From Pseudonocardia kunmingensis (GTDB lineage: Bacteria > Actinomycetota > Actinomycetes > Mycobacteriales > Pseudonocardiaceae), in contig NZ_VFPA01000001.1 in the NCBI RefSeq assembly GCF_006716445.1, positions 2,666,001 to 2,730,000 on the forward strand: DNA of 64,000 nucleotides. Direction: 5' to 3'. This document shows, piece after piece, positions 37,992 to 48,337 of this stretch (within the stretch, counting starts at the first letter, position 1; the number at the start of each line of letters is the position of its first letter). A model generated the notes under the pieces. The model had not been told where the DNA came from, searched no databases, and worked only from the letters and a program-made list of their open reading frames with translations. The position numbers were made by a program, and so were the translations under genes.

Positions 37992-38735
37992 ATGGACCCG
38001 CACCGGGCTCGTTCGTTCGGTTCCGCGGCCACCCAGTACGCGCTGCACCGGCCCGGGTACCCGGACGCCGCCGTGGACTGGGCCCTGGCACCACTCCCCG
38101 GCGGGGCCGGCCTGCAGCTGCTGGACCTCGCCGCGGGTACCGGGAAGCTCACCACCTCGCTGCTCCCGCGCGGCACAGTGGTCGCCGTCGAGCCCGACCC
38201 CGCGATGCGGGCCGAGCTGCGTACGCGCGTTCCGGGCGTCGACGCCCGCGAGGGCAGCGCGGAGGAGATCCCGCTGCCGGACGCCGCCGTCGACGCGGTC
38301 CTCGTCGGGCAGGCGTGGCACTGGTTCGACCCCGAGCGCGCCTACGCGGAGATCGCCCGCGTCCTGCGGCCGGGCGGCGTCCTCGCGGCGCTCTGGAACG
38401 GCGACGACGCGCACGTGGAGTGGGTGCGCGGGTTCCACGAGGCCGGCGCGTGGGCCTCGCACGTCGTACGGGAGCCGGACGACGAGCCCCGGCTGCCCGA
38501 CCACCCGGCGTTCACCCAGGACGGGTACGCGCAGTTCGCCAACCTGGTGCCCACCACGGTCGACGGGCTCGTCGCCACCCTGCGCACCCATTCGTGGGCG
38601 CTCACCGCGGAGCCCGACGAGCGCGAGGCCGCCCTCGCCCGGCTCCGCGCCTACCTCGCCACCCGCCCCGAGACCGCGTCGGGGGAGTTCGAGCTGCCGC
38701 TGGTCACCGACGTGGTGCGGATGTTGCGCAGGTAG
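37992..38735 (+). CDS. Class I SAM-dependent methyltransferase
   Basis: 247 residues. Motif I is LLDLAAGTGKLTTSL, motif II VVAVEPDPAMRAEL and motif III VLVGQAWHWFDPERAYAEIARVLRPGG, the AWHWFD block being typical of the UbiE/SmtA-like methyltransferase group of actinobacteria. The substrate is unknown. Its last 85 nt overlap the 3' end of coaX on the other strand. Confidence 0.88.
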   Translation: MDPHRARSFGSAATQYALHRPGYPDAAVDWALAPLPGGAGLQLLDLAAGTGKLTTSLLPRGTVVAVEPDPAMRAELRTRVPGVDAREGSAEEIPLPDAAVDAVLVGQAWHWFDPERAYAEIARVLRPGGVLAALWNGDDAHVEWVRGFHEAGAWASHVVREPDDEPRLPDHPAFTQDGYAQFANLVPTTVDGLVATLRTHSWALTAEPDEREAALARLRAYLATRPETASGEFELPLVTDVVRMLRR

Positions 38736-39508
38736 GTCAGGCGCAGTCCGAGCAGCGTGAGGTCCGGCACGAACTCGGTGATCGTCTCCGACTCGCCGGC
38801 GACCAGCGGCGCCAGCCCCCCGGTCCCGAGCACGGTCACCGGCCCGGCCTTCGGCCCGAGCTCGGCGACGATGCGCCGCACGAGACCGTCCACCTGGCCC
38901 GCGACGCCGAAGAGCAGGCCGGACTGCAGGCACTCGACCGTGTTCTTGCCGATCACCGAGCGCGGGCGCACCAGCTCGACGGTGCGCAGCGCGGCGGCGC
39001 GGGTGGCCAGCGCCTCCAGGGAGATCTCGATCCCCGGCGCGAGCGCGCCACCGAGGAACTCGCCCTTCGCGGAGACGACGTCGATGTTGGTGGACGTGCC
39101 GAAGTCGACCACCACGCACGCGGTGTCGTGGAGCCGGTGCGCGGCGAGGGTGTTCATGACGCGGTCGGCGCCCACCTCGCGGGGGTTGTCGACCAGCAGC
39201 GGCACCCCGGTGCGCACCCCCGGCCCGACGACGACCGCCGGCACGTCCCTGCGGTCGATGAGCAGCCGCAGCTCGCGCAGCAGCGTCGGCACGGTCGACA
39301 GCGCCGCGACGCCCGTCACCTGCGCCGCGTACGGGCCGAGCAGGGCGTCGAACGCGACGCTCAGCTCGTCGGCGGTCATGCGCGGGTCGGTGCGCATCCG
39401 CCAGTCGCGCACGAGCGGCGGGTCGAGCTCGTCGGCCCCGCCCGGCTCGTCGGCGTAGAGCCCCAGCGCGATCTGGGTGTTCCCGACGTCCACGCAGAGC
39501 AGCACCAC
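38651..39508 (-). CDS. coaX: Type III pantothenate kinase
   Basis: 285 residues, GTG start. ASKHA-fold motifs are VDVGNTQIALGLY (phosphate 1), VVDFGTSTNIDVV (phosphate 2) and GAPGI-type GGALAPGIEIS. It phosphorylates pantothenate in the first step of coenzyme A synthesis and is independent of feedback by CoA. The family usually ends near LRLTYLRN; here about 22 extra residues follow because the frame runs into the convergent methyltransferase gene. It follows panC by 3 nt; panD, which lies between them in mycobacteria, is absent. Confidence 0.95.
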   Translation of the reverse strand: MVLLCVDVGNTQIALGLYADEPGGADELDPPLVRDWRMRTDPRMTADELSVAFDALLGPYAAQVTGVAALSTVPTLLRELRLLIDRRDVPAVVVGPGVRTGVPLLVDNPREVGADRVMNTLAAHRLHDTACVVVDFGTSTNIDVVSAKGEFLGGALAPGIEISLEALATRAAALRTVELVRPRSVIGKNTVECLQSGLLFGVAGQVDGLVRRIVAELGPKAGPVTVLGTGGLAPLVAGESETITEFVPDLTLLGLRLTYLRNIRTTSVTSGSSNSPDAVSGRVAR

Positions 39509-39511
39509 GAC

Positions 39512-40420
39512 CTACAGCTGCACGGCGACGTTGTCGATCAGCCGCGTGCGGCCGAGGCGCGCGGCGGCGAGCAGCCGGGCACGTCCGGCCTGCGGGTCGG
39601 GTCCGAGCTGCGGGTCGGTGAGCTCCACGTACTCGACCTGCAGCGCCGGCTCCTCGGCGAGCGCGGCGTGCGCCGCGTCGAGCACCGCCTGCGGCCCGCG
39701 GGCCGACACCCCCGCCCCCGCCGCGAGCGCGCGGTGCAGCGCGGGCGCGCGGCGCCGCTCGTCGGGCGAGAGGTAGGCGTTGCGCGAGGAGATCGCCAGC
39801 CCGTCCGGCTCGCGGACGGTGGGCACCCCGACCACCGACAGCGGGAAGTCCAGGTCCCGGACCATCTTCTGGACCAGGACCAGCTGCTGGTAGTCCTTCT
39901 CGCCGAAGAAGGCGAGGTCGGGCGCCACGATGTGGAACAGCTTCGCCACCACCGTGAGCACGCCGCCGAAGTGCCCGGGGCGCACCGCGCCCTCGAGGTG
40001 GTCGCCCAGCGCGCCGGGCACCACCGTGGTGTCGGCGCCGTCGGGGTACATGTCCGCCACGCCGGGCAGGAACACCAGCTCGACGCCCTCCTCCCGGCAG
40101 GCCTCCAGGTCCGCCTCGAGGGGGCGCGGGTAGCGGTCGAGGTCCTCACCCGCGCCGAACTGCAGCGGGTTCACGAAGATCGACACGGCGGGGACGACCG
40201 AGCCCGGCGCCCGGCGGGCGTGCCGGATCAGCTCCCGGTGCCCCTCGTGCAGGGCGCCCATCGTCGGCACCAGCGCCACCTTGCGCCCCGCGGCCCGCAA
40301 CGCGCGGGTGACCGGGGCGATCTCGGCGGGTGAGCGGTGCACGGTCAGCGCCCCGGACCGGTAACCGCCGAGGGTGCGGGCACCGCCGCCGAGGGGTGAG
40401 GCGGCCATCGGTCGGGTCAC
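39512..40420 (-). CDS. panC: Pantothenate synthetase
   Basis: 302 residues. [11 protein letters not shown] is the HIGH-type motif, [18 protein letters not shown] binds ATP and pantoate, and [20 protein letters not shown] and [14 protein letters not shown] (KMSKS-like) complete the active site. It ligates pantoate and beta-alanine. The start overlaps the upstream DUF2520 gene by 4 nt; an N-terminal extension of about 25 residues precedes the core. Confidence 0.95.
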   Translation of the reverse strand: MTRPMAASPLGGGARTLGGYRSGALTVHRSPAEIAPVTRALRAAGRKVALVPTMGALHEGHRELIRHARRAPGSVVPAVSIFVNPLQFGAGEDLDRYPRPLEADLEACREEGVELVFLPGVADMYPDGADTTVVPGALGDHLEGAVRPGHFGGVLTVVAKLFHIVAPDLAFFGEKDYQQLVLVQKMVRDLDFPLSVVGVPTVREPDGLAISSRNAYLSPDERRRAPALHRALAAGAGVSARGPQAVLDAAHAALAEEPALQVEYVELTDPQLGPDPQAGRARLLAAARLGRTRLIDNVAVQL

Positions 40421-41310
40421 GGCTTCTCCTCGAGGGTGGCGAGCACCTCGTGCGCGGCGTGCTCGGGCAGCAGGCCCGCCGCCGACGCCCGGCGCGCGGT
40501 GCGGGCCGCGAGCACGCGGTAGGTCTCGGCGAGGTCCGGGTCGGCGGCGGCCAGCTCGTGGCGGTGCAGGCGCACGGTGTCGACGTCGCCGCGGGCGACC
40601 GGGCCGGTGAGCGCGCGGTCGCCGTGGCGCAGCGCGTTGTCCAGCGCCGCCGAGAGCAGCGGGGCGACGAGCCGCTCCGCCGGGCCGACGCCGGCGCGCT
40701 CGAGCGTCTCGACGCAGTCGCGCACGAGCGTGACGAGGTGGTTGGCGCCGTGGGCCAGCGCCGCGTGGTAGAGCGGCCGGACCTCCTCCGCCACCCGCAC
40801 CGGCTCCGCGCCCATCTCGACCACGAGCGCCTCGCCGACGCTCCAGGCGGCCTCGTCACCGGGGTCGGCCGTGACGCCGACGCTCGCGCCGGTGAGGCGG
40901 GCCACGTCCTCGGTGCGGCCGGTGAACGTCAGGACCGGGTGCAGGGCGAGCGGCAGCACGCCGTGCTCGGCGGCGGGTCGGAGGACCGCGATGCCGTGCG
41001 CGCCCGAGGTGTGCACGACGATCTGACCGGCCCGGAAGCTGCCTGCCGCGGCGAGGCCCCGTACGAGGCCGGGCAGCACGTCGTCGGGGACGGCCAGCAG
41101 CGCGAGGTCCGAGCCGGCCACGACCTGGTCGGGCGGCAGCAGCGGGACGTCGGGCAGCAGGGCGGCGGCGCGGGTGACCGAGGCCCGGGAGACGCCCGAC
41201 GTGGCCACGACGTGGTGCCCGGCGGCGGCCCACGCCGCGCCGACGACGGCACCGACGCGCCCCGCCGACACGACGCCCACCGCGAGCCGGGCAGGCCTGC
41301 CAGCAGTCAT
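40417..41310 (-). CDS. Rossmann-like and DUF2520 domain protein (Rv3603c-like)
   Basis: 297 residues. The N-terminal Rossmann fold ([62 protein letters not shown]) and C-terminal DUF2520 helices ([29 protein letters not shown]) define the family. GAGGAGCGG precedes the ATG. Tight coupling with panC suggests a role linked to pantothenate synthesis, such as a reductase, but no activity is established to my knowledge. Confidence 0.88.
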   Translation of the reverse strand: MTAGRPARLAVGVVSAGRVGAVVGAAWAAAGHHVVATSGVSRASVTRAAALLPDVPLLPPDQVVAGSDLALLAVPDDVLPGLVRGLAAAGSFRAGQIVVHTSGAHGIAVLRPAAEHGVLPLALHPVLTFTGRTEDVARLTGASVGVTADPGDEAAWSVGEALVVEMGAEPVRVAEEVRPLYHAALAHGANHLVTLVRDCVETLERAGVGPAERLVAPLLSAALDNALRHGDRALTGPVARGDVDTVRLHRHELAAADPDLAETYRVLAARTARRASAAGLLPEHAAHEVLATLEEKP

Positions 41311-41434
41311 CGACGTCCGCTCCTCACTCGTTCCAGTCCCGCAGGGGGTACCGGACGATGCGCGGAAAGGTTAACCGGGCGGGCCGGGACGGCAGCACAT
41401 CCGGTGACGGGCTTCACCGGTCCGGGCGGCCGGG

Positions 41435-42709
41435 TCACCAGGGCGCGTGCCCCGGGGCCGACGGGGGCGGCGTGGCCGGCCACTGGCCGGGGGGCGGCCC
41501 GGGCGGGGGCGGGGTCCAGCCGGGCGGGCCGTGGCGGCGGATGGCCACCGTGAGCGCCTCCGGGTGCCCCACGGCCCGGGCGCGGGCCGCGCGCACCGCC
41601 TCGACCGCCTCGGCGTGCCACATCGGGCCGTGGGCGCCCACGGTGCCGCGCGCGAGGCGGTGCCGCAGGAACGCGAGCTCGGTGACCGCCGCCTGGTAGT
41701 CCGCCACGGCCTTGGCGACCTTGCGGCCCGAGCGCCTGCGCACGGCTGCGCGCCAGCCCTGGCGGCCCGCCATGCTGGCCAGCAGCGGGACCTCGCTGGG
41801 CACGATCCACCCGGCGGCCGCGAAGCCGGGCAGCTGCGCGGCCACGATCCGCTGCTCGCGACGCCGCTGCCAGACGACCACCGCGACGAGGGCAAGGAAC
41901 ACCGGCACCATCACGAAGCCGTACACCACCAGGAACAGGCTGTTCCCGGGGACGGAGGCGGAGGTGTTCCACAGCGAGTGCAGCGCCACCGCGACGAGGA
42001 ACCCGATCGTCACCGCCGCGATGCGCACGGCCACGCTCGTGGTGCGGGCGGCGACGCCGGCCCCGATCCCGATCATCGCCGTGAACAGCGGGTGCGCGAA
42101 CGGGGAGAACACACCGCGCAGCACCAGCACCGCGAGCACGCTGCCCACCTGCCCCACCCCGGCGTCCTCGGTGAACGCCCGCCCGAGGTAGAGGATGTTC
42201 TCGGTGAACGCGAAGCCGGCGGCCACCAGTCCGGCGTAGACGATCCCGTCGACGACGCCGTCGAACTCGCGGCGCCGGAACACCAGCAGCCCGACGAGGA
42301 ACGCCCCCTTCACCGCCTCCTCGACGACCGGGGCCACGACCACGGCTCCGAGCAGGTCGCCGCTGCCGCTGCCGAGCGCCTGCTCGACGACGATGCTGGC
42401 GCTCGTGTTGATCAGCAGCGCGGTCAGCGCGGCGAAGCAGGCGCCCCACAGGAACGCGAACAGCAGGGTGCGCGGCGGCTCCGGCTCCCAGCGGTCGATC
42501 CAGAGGAACGTGGCGACGACCGGGACGACCGGGAGCAGCGCACCGAGCGCGCCGACCAGCACCCCCGCGGTCCCCACGCTGTTGCCCACCAGGCCGAGCA
42601 CCACCAGGCCGCAGAACCCGAGCGCGATCAGGCCGAGGACCGGGGCGAGCACGGCGCGCCGCTGCCGGCCCGGGGTGGGCATCGGGATGACGCGCGTCGG
42701 CTCGGTCAC
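41435..42709 (-). CDS. PrsW-family intramembrane metalloprotease
   Basis: 424 residues. Eight or so hydrophobic helices carry the PrsW motifs APVVEEAVKGAFL (EExxK), FAFTENILYLGRAF (ExxxH-type second Glu), FAHPLFTAMIG and VALHSLWNTSAS. A cytoplasmic C-terminal tail of about 130 residues ends in a Pro-rich stretch (WTPPPPGPPPGQWPATPPP). Bacillus PrsW cleaves an anti-sigma factor; the substrate here is unknown. It lies 11 nt after the DUF3180 gene, at the end of the folate operon. Confidence 0.88.
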   Translation of the reverse strand: MTEPTRVIPMPTPGRQRRAVLAPVLGLIALGFCGLVVLGLVGNSVGTAGVLVGALGALLPVVPVVATFLWIDRWEPEPPRTLLFAFLWGACFAALTALLINTSASIVVEQALGSGSGDLLGAVVVAPVVEEAVKGAFLVGLLVFRRREFDGVVDGIVYAGLVAAGFAFTENILYLGRAFTEDAGVGQVGSVLAVLVLRGVFSPFAHPLFTAMIGIGAGVAARTTSVAVRIAAVTIGFLVAVALHSLWNTSASVPGNSLFLVVYGFVMVPVFLALVAVVVWQRRREQRIVAAQLPGFAAAGWIVPSEVPLLASMAGRQGWRAAVRRRSGRKVAKAVADYQAAVTELAFLRHRLARGTVGAHGPMWHAEAVEAVRAARARAVGHPEALTVAIRRHGPPGWTPPPPGPPPGQWPATPPPSAPGHAPW

Positions 42710-42720
42710 GGGGGGCGAGC

Positions 42721-43206
42721 CTACGGGTGATCAGCGCCCGTGGCGCGACCGTGCGGCTCGTCGCCGGGCTCGTCGTCCGGGGTGCGGCAGCAGTGCTCCA
42801 GCCACAGCGCCCCGGCGACCAGCCCGAGGGCGCAGACGAGCGCGATCCCGCCGGACAGGGAGTCGTTCGACGCCGCCGTGATCTCGCCCGCCTGGGGCAG
42901 CACGTGCGCCAGCAGACCGGTCCACACGCCCGCCATGATGGCTCCGGCCAGCGCGGAGGCCTTGGCCACCATGACGGCGCGGGCCGCGACGAGCGGCTGC
43001 ACCGGTTCGGTGCCGGGACGGCGGCGGATGCGGGCCCGCAACGCGTTGCCCGCGATCGCCTCCGCGATGCCGAGCACGCCGAACGTGGCCCCCGCGAGCA
43101 GCGGGATCTGCGGGAGCGAGCCGTAGGACAGCCGGATGCCGAGGTTGGCCAGCACCGCCACCACGAGTCCGACGGCGAAGAGGTCGCGGGGCCGGGTCTG
43201 CTTCAC
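42721..43206 (-). CDS. DUF3180 membrane protein (Rv3605c-like)
   Basis: 161 residues, GTG start overlapping the folK stop by 4 nt. There are four hydrophobic segments (LFAVGLVVAVLANLGIRLSYG, PLLAGATFGVLGIAEAIAG, ALAGAIMAGVWTGLLAHVL, GIALVCALGLVAGALWLE) and a hydrophilic, His/Asp/Glu-rich tail. The family is invariably next to folK in actinobacteria; function unknown. Confidence 0.85.
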   Translation of the reverse strand: MKQTRPRDLFAVGLVVAVLANLGIRLSYGSLPQIPLLAGATFGVLGIAEAIAGNALRARIRRRPGTEPVQPLVAARAVMVAKASALAGAIMAGVWTGLLAHVLPQAGEITAASNDSLSGGIALVCALGLVAGALWLEHCCRTPDDEPGDEPHGRATGADHP

Positions 43207-43721
43207 CGGCGCGCACCCACCAGCACGAGGTCGTCGCGGCGGCGCATCCCGTTCTCCGCGTCCGGGCCGAGCGTCGCGAGGAGCGCGGCGACCGGCCCGT
43301 GGCCGGGCAGCACCGCCTCCGGCTCGACGTCGAGCCACGGGCGCAGCACGGTGGCCCGCTGCGGTGTGCCGGGATGCGGGAGCAGCAGCTCGGGGTCCTC
43401 GCTCGCGACGGCCCCGTCGGGTCCCTGCACGGTGACGACGTCGACGTCGAGCGTGCGCGGGCCCCACCGCACCTCGCGCACGCGCTCGGCGGCCCGCTCC
43501 AGCTCCTGGCCGCGGCGCAACCAGCCCCACGCGTCCGTGCCCGCGTCCTGGACGACGAGCACCGCGTTGAGGAAGTCGTCCTGCGCGACGCCGCCCCACG
43601 GGGCGGTCTCGTAGACGGGCGACACCGCCCGCACGGCCTCGCCGAACCCCGCGACCGCCGCCTGCAGGTGGCCGAACCGGTCACCGAGGTTCGAGCCGAG
43701 CGAGAGCACGGCACGCGTCAC
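43203..43721 (-). CDS. folK: 2-amino-4-hydroxy-6-hydroxymethyldihydropteridine pyrophosphokinase
   Basis: 172 residues, GTG start. [37 protein letters not shown] and [11 protein letters not shown] (usual RTLDLDLL; Asp pair retained) with LLLPHPG are the HPPK motifs. It activates the pterin for FolP. Overlaps folB and the DUF3180 gene by 4 nt each. Confidence 0.95.
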   Translation of the reverse strand: MTRAVLSLGSNLGDRFGHLQAAVAGFGEAVRAVSPVYETAPWGGVAQDDFLNAVLVVQDAGTDAWGWLRRGQELERAAERVREVRWGPRTLDVDVVTVQGPDGAVASEDPELLLPHPGTPQRATVLRPWLDVEPEAVLPGHGPVAALLATLGPDAENGMRRRDDLVLVGARR

Positions 43722-44101
43722 GCCGGCACCACCCGGCCGGGACGGAGCCGGGAACGGTGGGCCACGACCGCGACGTCGGCGAACTCCAGCGGGATCGGGG
43801 CGTGCGGCTTGTGCACCACGACCTCGACGGCCTGCACGCGCGCGTCACCGAACACGTCATCGGCCACGCGGCCGGCGACGGTCTCGATGAGGTCGCACGG
43901 CTCCCCGCCCACGATCGCGGCGGCCCGCTGGGCCAGCGCGCCGTAGTCGAGGGTGTCGGCGAGGTCGTCGGAACGGGCGGCGGCGCCGAGGTCCATCCAC
44001 ACGGTGACGTCCACGACGAAGTCCTGCCCGTCCCGGCGCTCGTGCTCGTACACGCCGTGGCGACCGCGCACCCGCAGCCCGCGCAGCTCGATGCGATCCA
44101 T
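43718..44101 (-). CDS. folB: Dihydroneopterin aldolase
   Basis: 127 residues from ATG 44101; a GTG three bases upstream overlaps the folP stop and is equally possible. [29 protein letters not shown] holds the substrate-binding Glu and Tyr, and [14 protein letters not shown] with [11 protein letters not shown] holds the catalytic Lys. It forms the hydroxymethylpterin substrate of FolK. Confidence 0.95.
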   Translation of the reverse strand: MDRIELRGLRVRGRHGVYEHERRDGQDFVVDVTVWMDLGAAARSDDLADTLDYGALAQRAAAIVGGEPCDLIETVAGRVADDVFGDARVQAVEVVVHKPHAPIPLEFADVAVVAHRSRLRPGRVVPA

Positions 44102-44103
44102 CA

Positions 44104-44967
44104 CTACCCGACCTCCTGCACCGGAGCTCCGTGGCGCCAGGCCGCCGCCACGTGCACCGCGTCGAGCGTGCCGCCGACGTCGTGCACGCGCACCCCCCAG
44201 GCGCCCTCGTGGGCGGCGAGCGCGCTCACCGCGGCGGTGGCGGCGTCCCGGTCGCGCGCCACCCGCGCGGCACCCTCGCCGTCGGCCAGCAGGTCACCGA
44301 GGAACCGCTTGCGCGAGGCGCCCACCAGCACCGGGAACCCGAGCCCGACGAGCACGTCGAGCCGGTGCAGCAGCGCCCAGTTGTGGGCGGCGGTCTTCGC
44401 GAAGCCCAGCCCGGGGTCGAGCACCAGCCGCCCGGGGTCGACGCCGGCCAGCACCGCCGCGTCGACACGCGCGACGAGCTCGTCCCGCACGTCGGTGACG
44501 ACGTCGTCGTAGCGCGCGAGCGAGGACATGCGGTCGCTGTGCCCGCGCCAGTGCATGAGGATCCACGGGACGCCCGCCGCGGCCACCGCGGACCCCATGG
44601 CCGGGTCCGCCATCCCGCCGGACACGTCGTTGACGACGGTGGCGCCGGCCGCGACCGCGGCGTCGGCCACCGCGGCGCGGGTGGTGTCGATGCTGACCGG
44701 GACGCCTTCGGCGACCAGCTCGCGCACCACCGGCAGCACCCGGTCGCGCTCCACCTCGGGCTCGACCCGGGCCGCGCCGGGCCGGGTGGACTCCCCGCCC
44801 ACGTCGACCAGGTCGGCGCCCGCGTGCCGCATCGCCACACCGTGGGCCACGGCCTGGTCGCGGTCGATGAAACGGCCGCCGTCGGAGAAGGAGTCGGGCG
44901 TGACGTTGAGGATGCCCATCACGACGCACCGCTGCGGGCGGGGGAGAGCGGTGACCACCGCGGTCAC
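44104..44967 (-). CDS. folP: Dihydropteroate synthase
   Basis: 287 residues, GTG start overlapping folE by 4 nt. [63 protein letters not shown] and [11 protein letters not shown] are the classical DHPS motifs; the Thr and Pro of the sulfonamide region (STRPGA) are intact. It condenses the pterin with p-aminobenzoate and is the sulfonamide target. Confidence 0.96.
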   Translation of the reverse strand: MTAVVTALPRPQRCVVMGILNVTPDSFSDGGRFIDRDQAVAHGVAMRHAGADLVDVGGESTRPGAARVEPEVERDRVLPVVRELVAEGVPVSIDTTRAAVADAAVAAGATVVNDVSGGMADPAMGSAVAAAGVPWILMHWRGHSDRMSSLARYDDVVTDVRDELVARVDAAVLAGVDPGRLVLDPGLGFAKTAAHNWALLHRLDVLVGLGFPVLVGASRKRFLGDLLADGEGAARVARDRDAATAAVSALAAHEGAWGVRVHDVGGTLDAVHVAAAWRHGAPVQEVG

Positions 44968-45590
44968 CCGCTCCGGATCAGCGACAGCGCCTCCGCGCGC
45001 GACGTCGGCGACGACTGGAGCATGCCGCGCACGGCGGAGGTGATGGTGCGCGAGCCCGGCTTCCGGATGCCGCGCATGCCCATGCAGAGGTGCTCCGCCT
45101 CGATCACGACGATGACGCCTTGGGGCTCGAGCTTGCGCCTCAGGGCGTCGGCCACCTGCGCGGTGAGGCGTTCCTGCACCTGCGGCCGCCGCGCGTAGAG
45201 GTCGACGAGGCGCGCGAGCTTCGACAGGCCCGTGACCCGCCCGTCGATGTTCGGGATGTACCCGACGTGCGCCACACCGTGGAACGGCACCAGGTGGTGC
45301 TCGCACATCGAGAACATCGGGATGTCCTTGACCAGGATCAGCTCCTGGTGGTGCTCGTCGAACGTGCGGTCCAGCACCTCGTCGGGATCGGAGTAGAGCC
45401 CCTGGAAGATCTCCTCGTACGCGCGCGCCACGCGTGCGGGCGTCTCGCGCAGTCCCTCGCGGTCCGGGTCCTCGCCCACGGCGATGAGCAGCTCCCGCAC
45501 CGCGGCCTCGGCGCGGGCGTGGTCGACCCCGGGACGGCCGTTGCGCGCCGCCCCCGCGGCCGCCGTGGACCCCCGTGCTGCAGTGCTCAG
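44964..45590 (-). CDS. folE: GTP cyclohydrolase I; probable CTG start overlapping the ftsH stop
   Basis: Zinc-ligand motifs [11 protein letters not shown] and [15 protein letters not shown], and [18 protein letters not shown], identify FolE, which opens folate synthesis from GTP. The only in-frame GTG (45500) would begin at [16 protein letters not shown] and remove the conserved DHARAEAAV helix that precedes it. No ATG, GTG or TTG lies between that point and an in-frame stop upstream. The one reasonable start is CTG 45590, which overlaps the ftsH stop as CTGA and gives 208 residues, a normal length. Confidence 0.9.
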   Translation of the reverse strand: MSTAARGSTAAAGAARNGRPGVDHARAEAAVRELLIAVGEDPDREGLRETPARVARAYEEIFQGLYSDPDEVLDRTFDEHHQELILVKDIPMFSMCEHHLVPFHGVAHVGYIPNIDGRVTGLSKLARLVDLYARRPQVQERLTAQVADALRRKLEPQGVIVVIEAEHLCMGMRGIRKPGSRTITSAVRGMLQSSPTSRAEALSLIRSG

Positions 45591-48031
45591 CGCGAGCCAC
45601 CCTTGTCGGGGTCGTTCTCCTCACCCGTGGCGCGCTCGGGCGGCGACGCCTGCTGCTCGGGAACGGCCGGCGCCTCGCCGGTGGTGCCGGTGGTGCCGCT
45701 GCCGGTGGTGCCGCTGCCGTGGCCGTTGGCCGTGGGCGGTGGTGGCGGCGGCGGCGGAGCGGCCCACGGCTGGGGCGCCTGCTGCGGCCGGTGGCCCGCA
45801 GGCGGCCAGCTCTGCCCGTGCGGCGTGGTGGCCGGGCGCCAGTCGGGCGGAGCACCGTAGTTGTGCGGCACCGAGTTGGGCTGCTGCTGCGGCGGCGGGG
45901 CGCCCCACGGCTGCTGCGGGACCGGCTGCCCCGGGTAGGCGGCCGGGAACGGCGGAGGCTGGCCCGGCCCACCGGGGTAGCCGCCGTGCGGGCCGGGGGT
46001 CGGCACCGGGCCACCGTTGGGACCGGGCGCGGGCACGCCGTTGCTCCCACCGGGGTAGGAGCCGACGGGCGCGGGCTCGCGCACGGGCTCGGCGTGCGGC
46101 GGCCAGGGCTCGCCGCGCTCGCGGGCCCGCTCGGCCGGGGTCTTGATCGGCGGCTTGTCCGACGGCGTGCGGTCACCGAAGTCGTTGAACGCGGTGATCC
46201 GCGGCCGCTTCTCGACCCGGTCGAAGATGCGCTCGAGGTCGATGCGGGTGAGCGTCTCCTTCTCGAGCAGCTCGAACACCAGGTCGTCGAGCACGTCCCG
46301 GTAGGTGTTGAGGATCTCCCACGCCTCGGTGTGCGCCGCCTCGATGAGGGCGCGCACCTCCTCGTCGATCTCGTGGGCGACCTCGAGCGAGTAGTCGGCC
46401 TGGGCGCCCATCGAGCGGCCGAGGAACGGGTCGCCCTGGTCGCGCCCGTAGCGGACGGCACCGAGGCGAGCGCTCATGCCGTACTCGGTGACCATCGCCT
46501 TGGCGATCTTGGTGGCCTGGTCGATGTCGCTGGACGCACCCGTGGTCGGCTCGTGGAACACGAGCTCCTCGGCACTGCGCCCACCCATCGCGAAGACCAG
46601 CCGCCCGATCATCTCGGAGCGCGTCATCAGGCCCTTGTCGTCCTCGGGGACGACGAGGGCGTGCCCGCCGGTGCGCCCGCGCGGCAGGATCGTGAGCTTG
46701 TAGACCGGCTCCAGGTCGGGCATCGCCCACGCGGCCAGCGCGTGGCCGCCCTCGTGGTAGGCCGTGATCTTCTTCTCCTGCTCGGAGATGATCTTCGACT
46801 TGCGCCGTGGACCGCCCACGACCCGGTCGACCGACTCCTCCAGCGCCGCCCCCGTGATGAGCGTGCCGCTCTCGCGCGCGGTGAGCAGCGCGGCTTCGTT
46901 GATGACGTTGGCCAGGTCGGCGCCGGACATCCCGACGGTGCGCTTGGCGAGCCCCTCGAAGTCGACGTCGGGCGCGAACGGCTTGCCCTTCGAGTGGACG
47001 CCGAGGATGGCCTTGCGACCCGCGAGGTCGGGCGCGGCCACCGGGATCTGCCGGTCGAAGCGGCCGGGCCGCAGCAGCGCGGGGTCGAGGATGTCGGGGC
47101 GGTTCGTGGCCGCGATCAGGATGATCCCGCCGCGGGCGTCGAAGCCGTCCATCTCGACGAGCAGCTGGTTGAGCGTCTGCTCGCGTTCGTCGTGACCACC
47201 GCCGAGGCCCGCGCCGCGCTGGCGGCCGACCGCGTCGATCTCGTCGACGAAGATGATGCACGGGGAGTTCTGCTTGGCCTGCTCGAACAGGTCGCGCACC
47301 CGGGAGGCACCGACACCGACGAACATCTCGACGAAGTCGGAGCCGGAGATCGTGTAGAACGGCACGCCCGCCTCGCCCGCGACCGCGCGCGCCAGCAGCG
47401 TCTTACCGGTGCCGGGCGGGCCGTAGAGCAGCACGCCCTTCGGGATCTTCGCGCCGAGCGCCTGGTAGCGGGCCGGGTTCTGCAGGAAGTCCTTGATCTC
47501 GTACAGCTCCTCGACCGCCTCGTCGGCGCCCGCGACGTCACCGAAGGTGGTCTTCGGCATGTCCTTGTTGAGCTGCTTGGCCTTCGACTTGCCGAAGGAC
47601 ATCACCCGGTTCCCACCGCCCTGGGCGTTGTTCATCATCCAGAACAGGATGAGCAGCACCAGGCCGAGCGGGATCAGGTAGATCAACATCGTCATCAGGA
47701 ACGAGTCCTGACGGACCGTCGTGTTGAACGACGGGTTGTTGCTCGCGTTCTCGAGCGACTCGAAGATCGTGCCCGCGGTCTGCGCCGGGTACTGGGTGAG
47801 GATCTGGGTGTTGCCTTCGACCGGCTGGGCGAGGGTGAGACGCAGGCGTTGCTCGCGGTCCTCCACGAGCGCCTGGGTGACGTTGCCGCTCTCGATCTGC
47901 GTGAGCGCCACCGAGGTGTCCACCCGCGTGTAGCCGCGCGTGTCGTCGAAGAGCACGCTGAACGTGAAGTAGACCAGGATCGCGGCGAGGATCCAGATCA
48001 GCGGGTTGCGGAGCAGGCGCTTGCGGTCCAT
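45587..48031 (-). CDS. ftsH: ATP-dependent zinc metalloprotease FtsH with long Pro-rich tail
   Basis: 814 residues from ATG 48031 (the open frame extends 313 codons further but without family similarity). Two transmembrane helices (10-26 and 112-132) flank the extracytoplasmic domain. The AAA module has Walker A GPPGTGKT (204-211), Walker B IIFVDEID and the SRH (RPGRFDRQI); the protease site is HEGGH (426-430). After the protease helices, about 200 residues are low-complexity Pro/Gly/Gln/Ala, cytoplasmic and probably disordered. It degrades misfolded membrane proteins. It heads the folE-folP-folB-folK strand block. Confidence 0.97.
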   Translation of the reverse strand: MDRKRLLRNPLIWILAAILVYFTFSVLFDDTRGYTRVDTSVALTQIESGNVTQALVEDREQRLRLTLAQPVEGNTQILTQYPAQTAGTIFESLENASNNPSFNTTVRQDSFLMTMLIYLIPLGLVLLILFWMMNNAQGGGNRVMSFGKSKAKQLNKDMPKTTFGDVAGADEAVEELYEIKDFLQNPARYQALGAKIPKGVLLYGPPGTGKTLLARAVAGEAGVPFYTISGSDFVEMFVGVGASRVRDLFEQAKQNSPCIIFVDEIDAVGRQRGAGLGGGHDEREQTLNQLLVEMDGFDARGGIILIAATNRPDILDPALLRPGRFDRQIPVAAPDLAGRKAILGVHSKGKPFAPDVDFEGLAKRTVGMSGADLANVINEAALLTARESGTLITGAALEESVDRVVGGPRRKSKIISEQEKKITAYHEGGHALAAWAMPDLEPVYKLTILPRGRTGGHALVVPEDDKGLMTRSEMIGRLVFAMGGRSAEELVFHEPTTGASSDIDQATKIAKAMVTEYGMSARLGAVRYGRDQGDPFLGRSMGAQADYSLEVAHEIDEEVRALIEAAHTEAWEILNTYRDVLDDLVFELLEKETLTRIDLERIFDRVEKRPRITAFNDFGDRTPSDKPPIKTPAERARERGEPWPPHAEPVREPAPVGSYPGGSNGVPAPGPNGGPVPTPGPHGGYPGGPGQPPPFPAAYPGQPVPQQPWGAPPPQQQPNSVPHNYGAPPDWRPATTPHGQSWPPAGHRPQQAPQPWAAPPPPPPPPTANGHGSGTTGSGTTGTTGEAPAVPEQQASPPERATGEENDPDKGGSR

Positions 48032-48166
48032 GCAGCTTCGGCCGTGGCGGCCTTCACCCTCCCTGGCGAGATTCTCCTGCGGAGACCCGGCGCAGCGGAC
48101 TGACCGGCCCTGAGTCCGCCAGGATAGCGGTCCCGGAGCCGGGCTGCGCCGTCCATGTCCACCGGC

Positions 48167-48183
48167 GTACCCGTCACGGGTAC
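48167..48183. promoter_or_regulatory. Perfect palindrome GTACCCGT-C-ACGGGTAC between ftsH and the protease gene
   Basis: An 8-1-8 perfect inverted repeat in the 306-nt region between the divergent ftsH and secreted protease genes. It has the size and symmetry of a regulator site; the regulator is unknown. The rest of 48032-48337 contains no gene that I can support. Confidence 0.5.
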
Positions 48184-48337
48184 GTGCAAGCTCAACGGAC
48201 GGGCCCGACCCGGTGTTCCCGGGTGTGAGCAGGGGCGATGGCGAGGGGTATCCCCGGACCGCCCGCGTCGTTGAGCCACTGGCGGAGGCGGACGACTCGG
48301 ACTCGCCGACGGCGGCGTCGGTGTTGGGGGTAGCACG

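Noticed and set aside
44104..46461. 785-codon reading through folP, folE and ftsH
   Set aside because: Only the last 287 codons are folP; the rest is out of frame with real genes.
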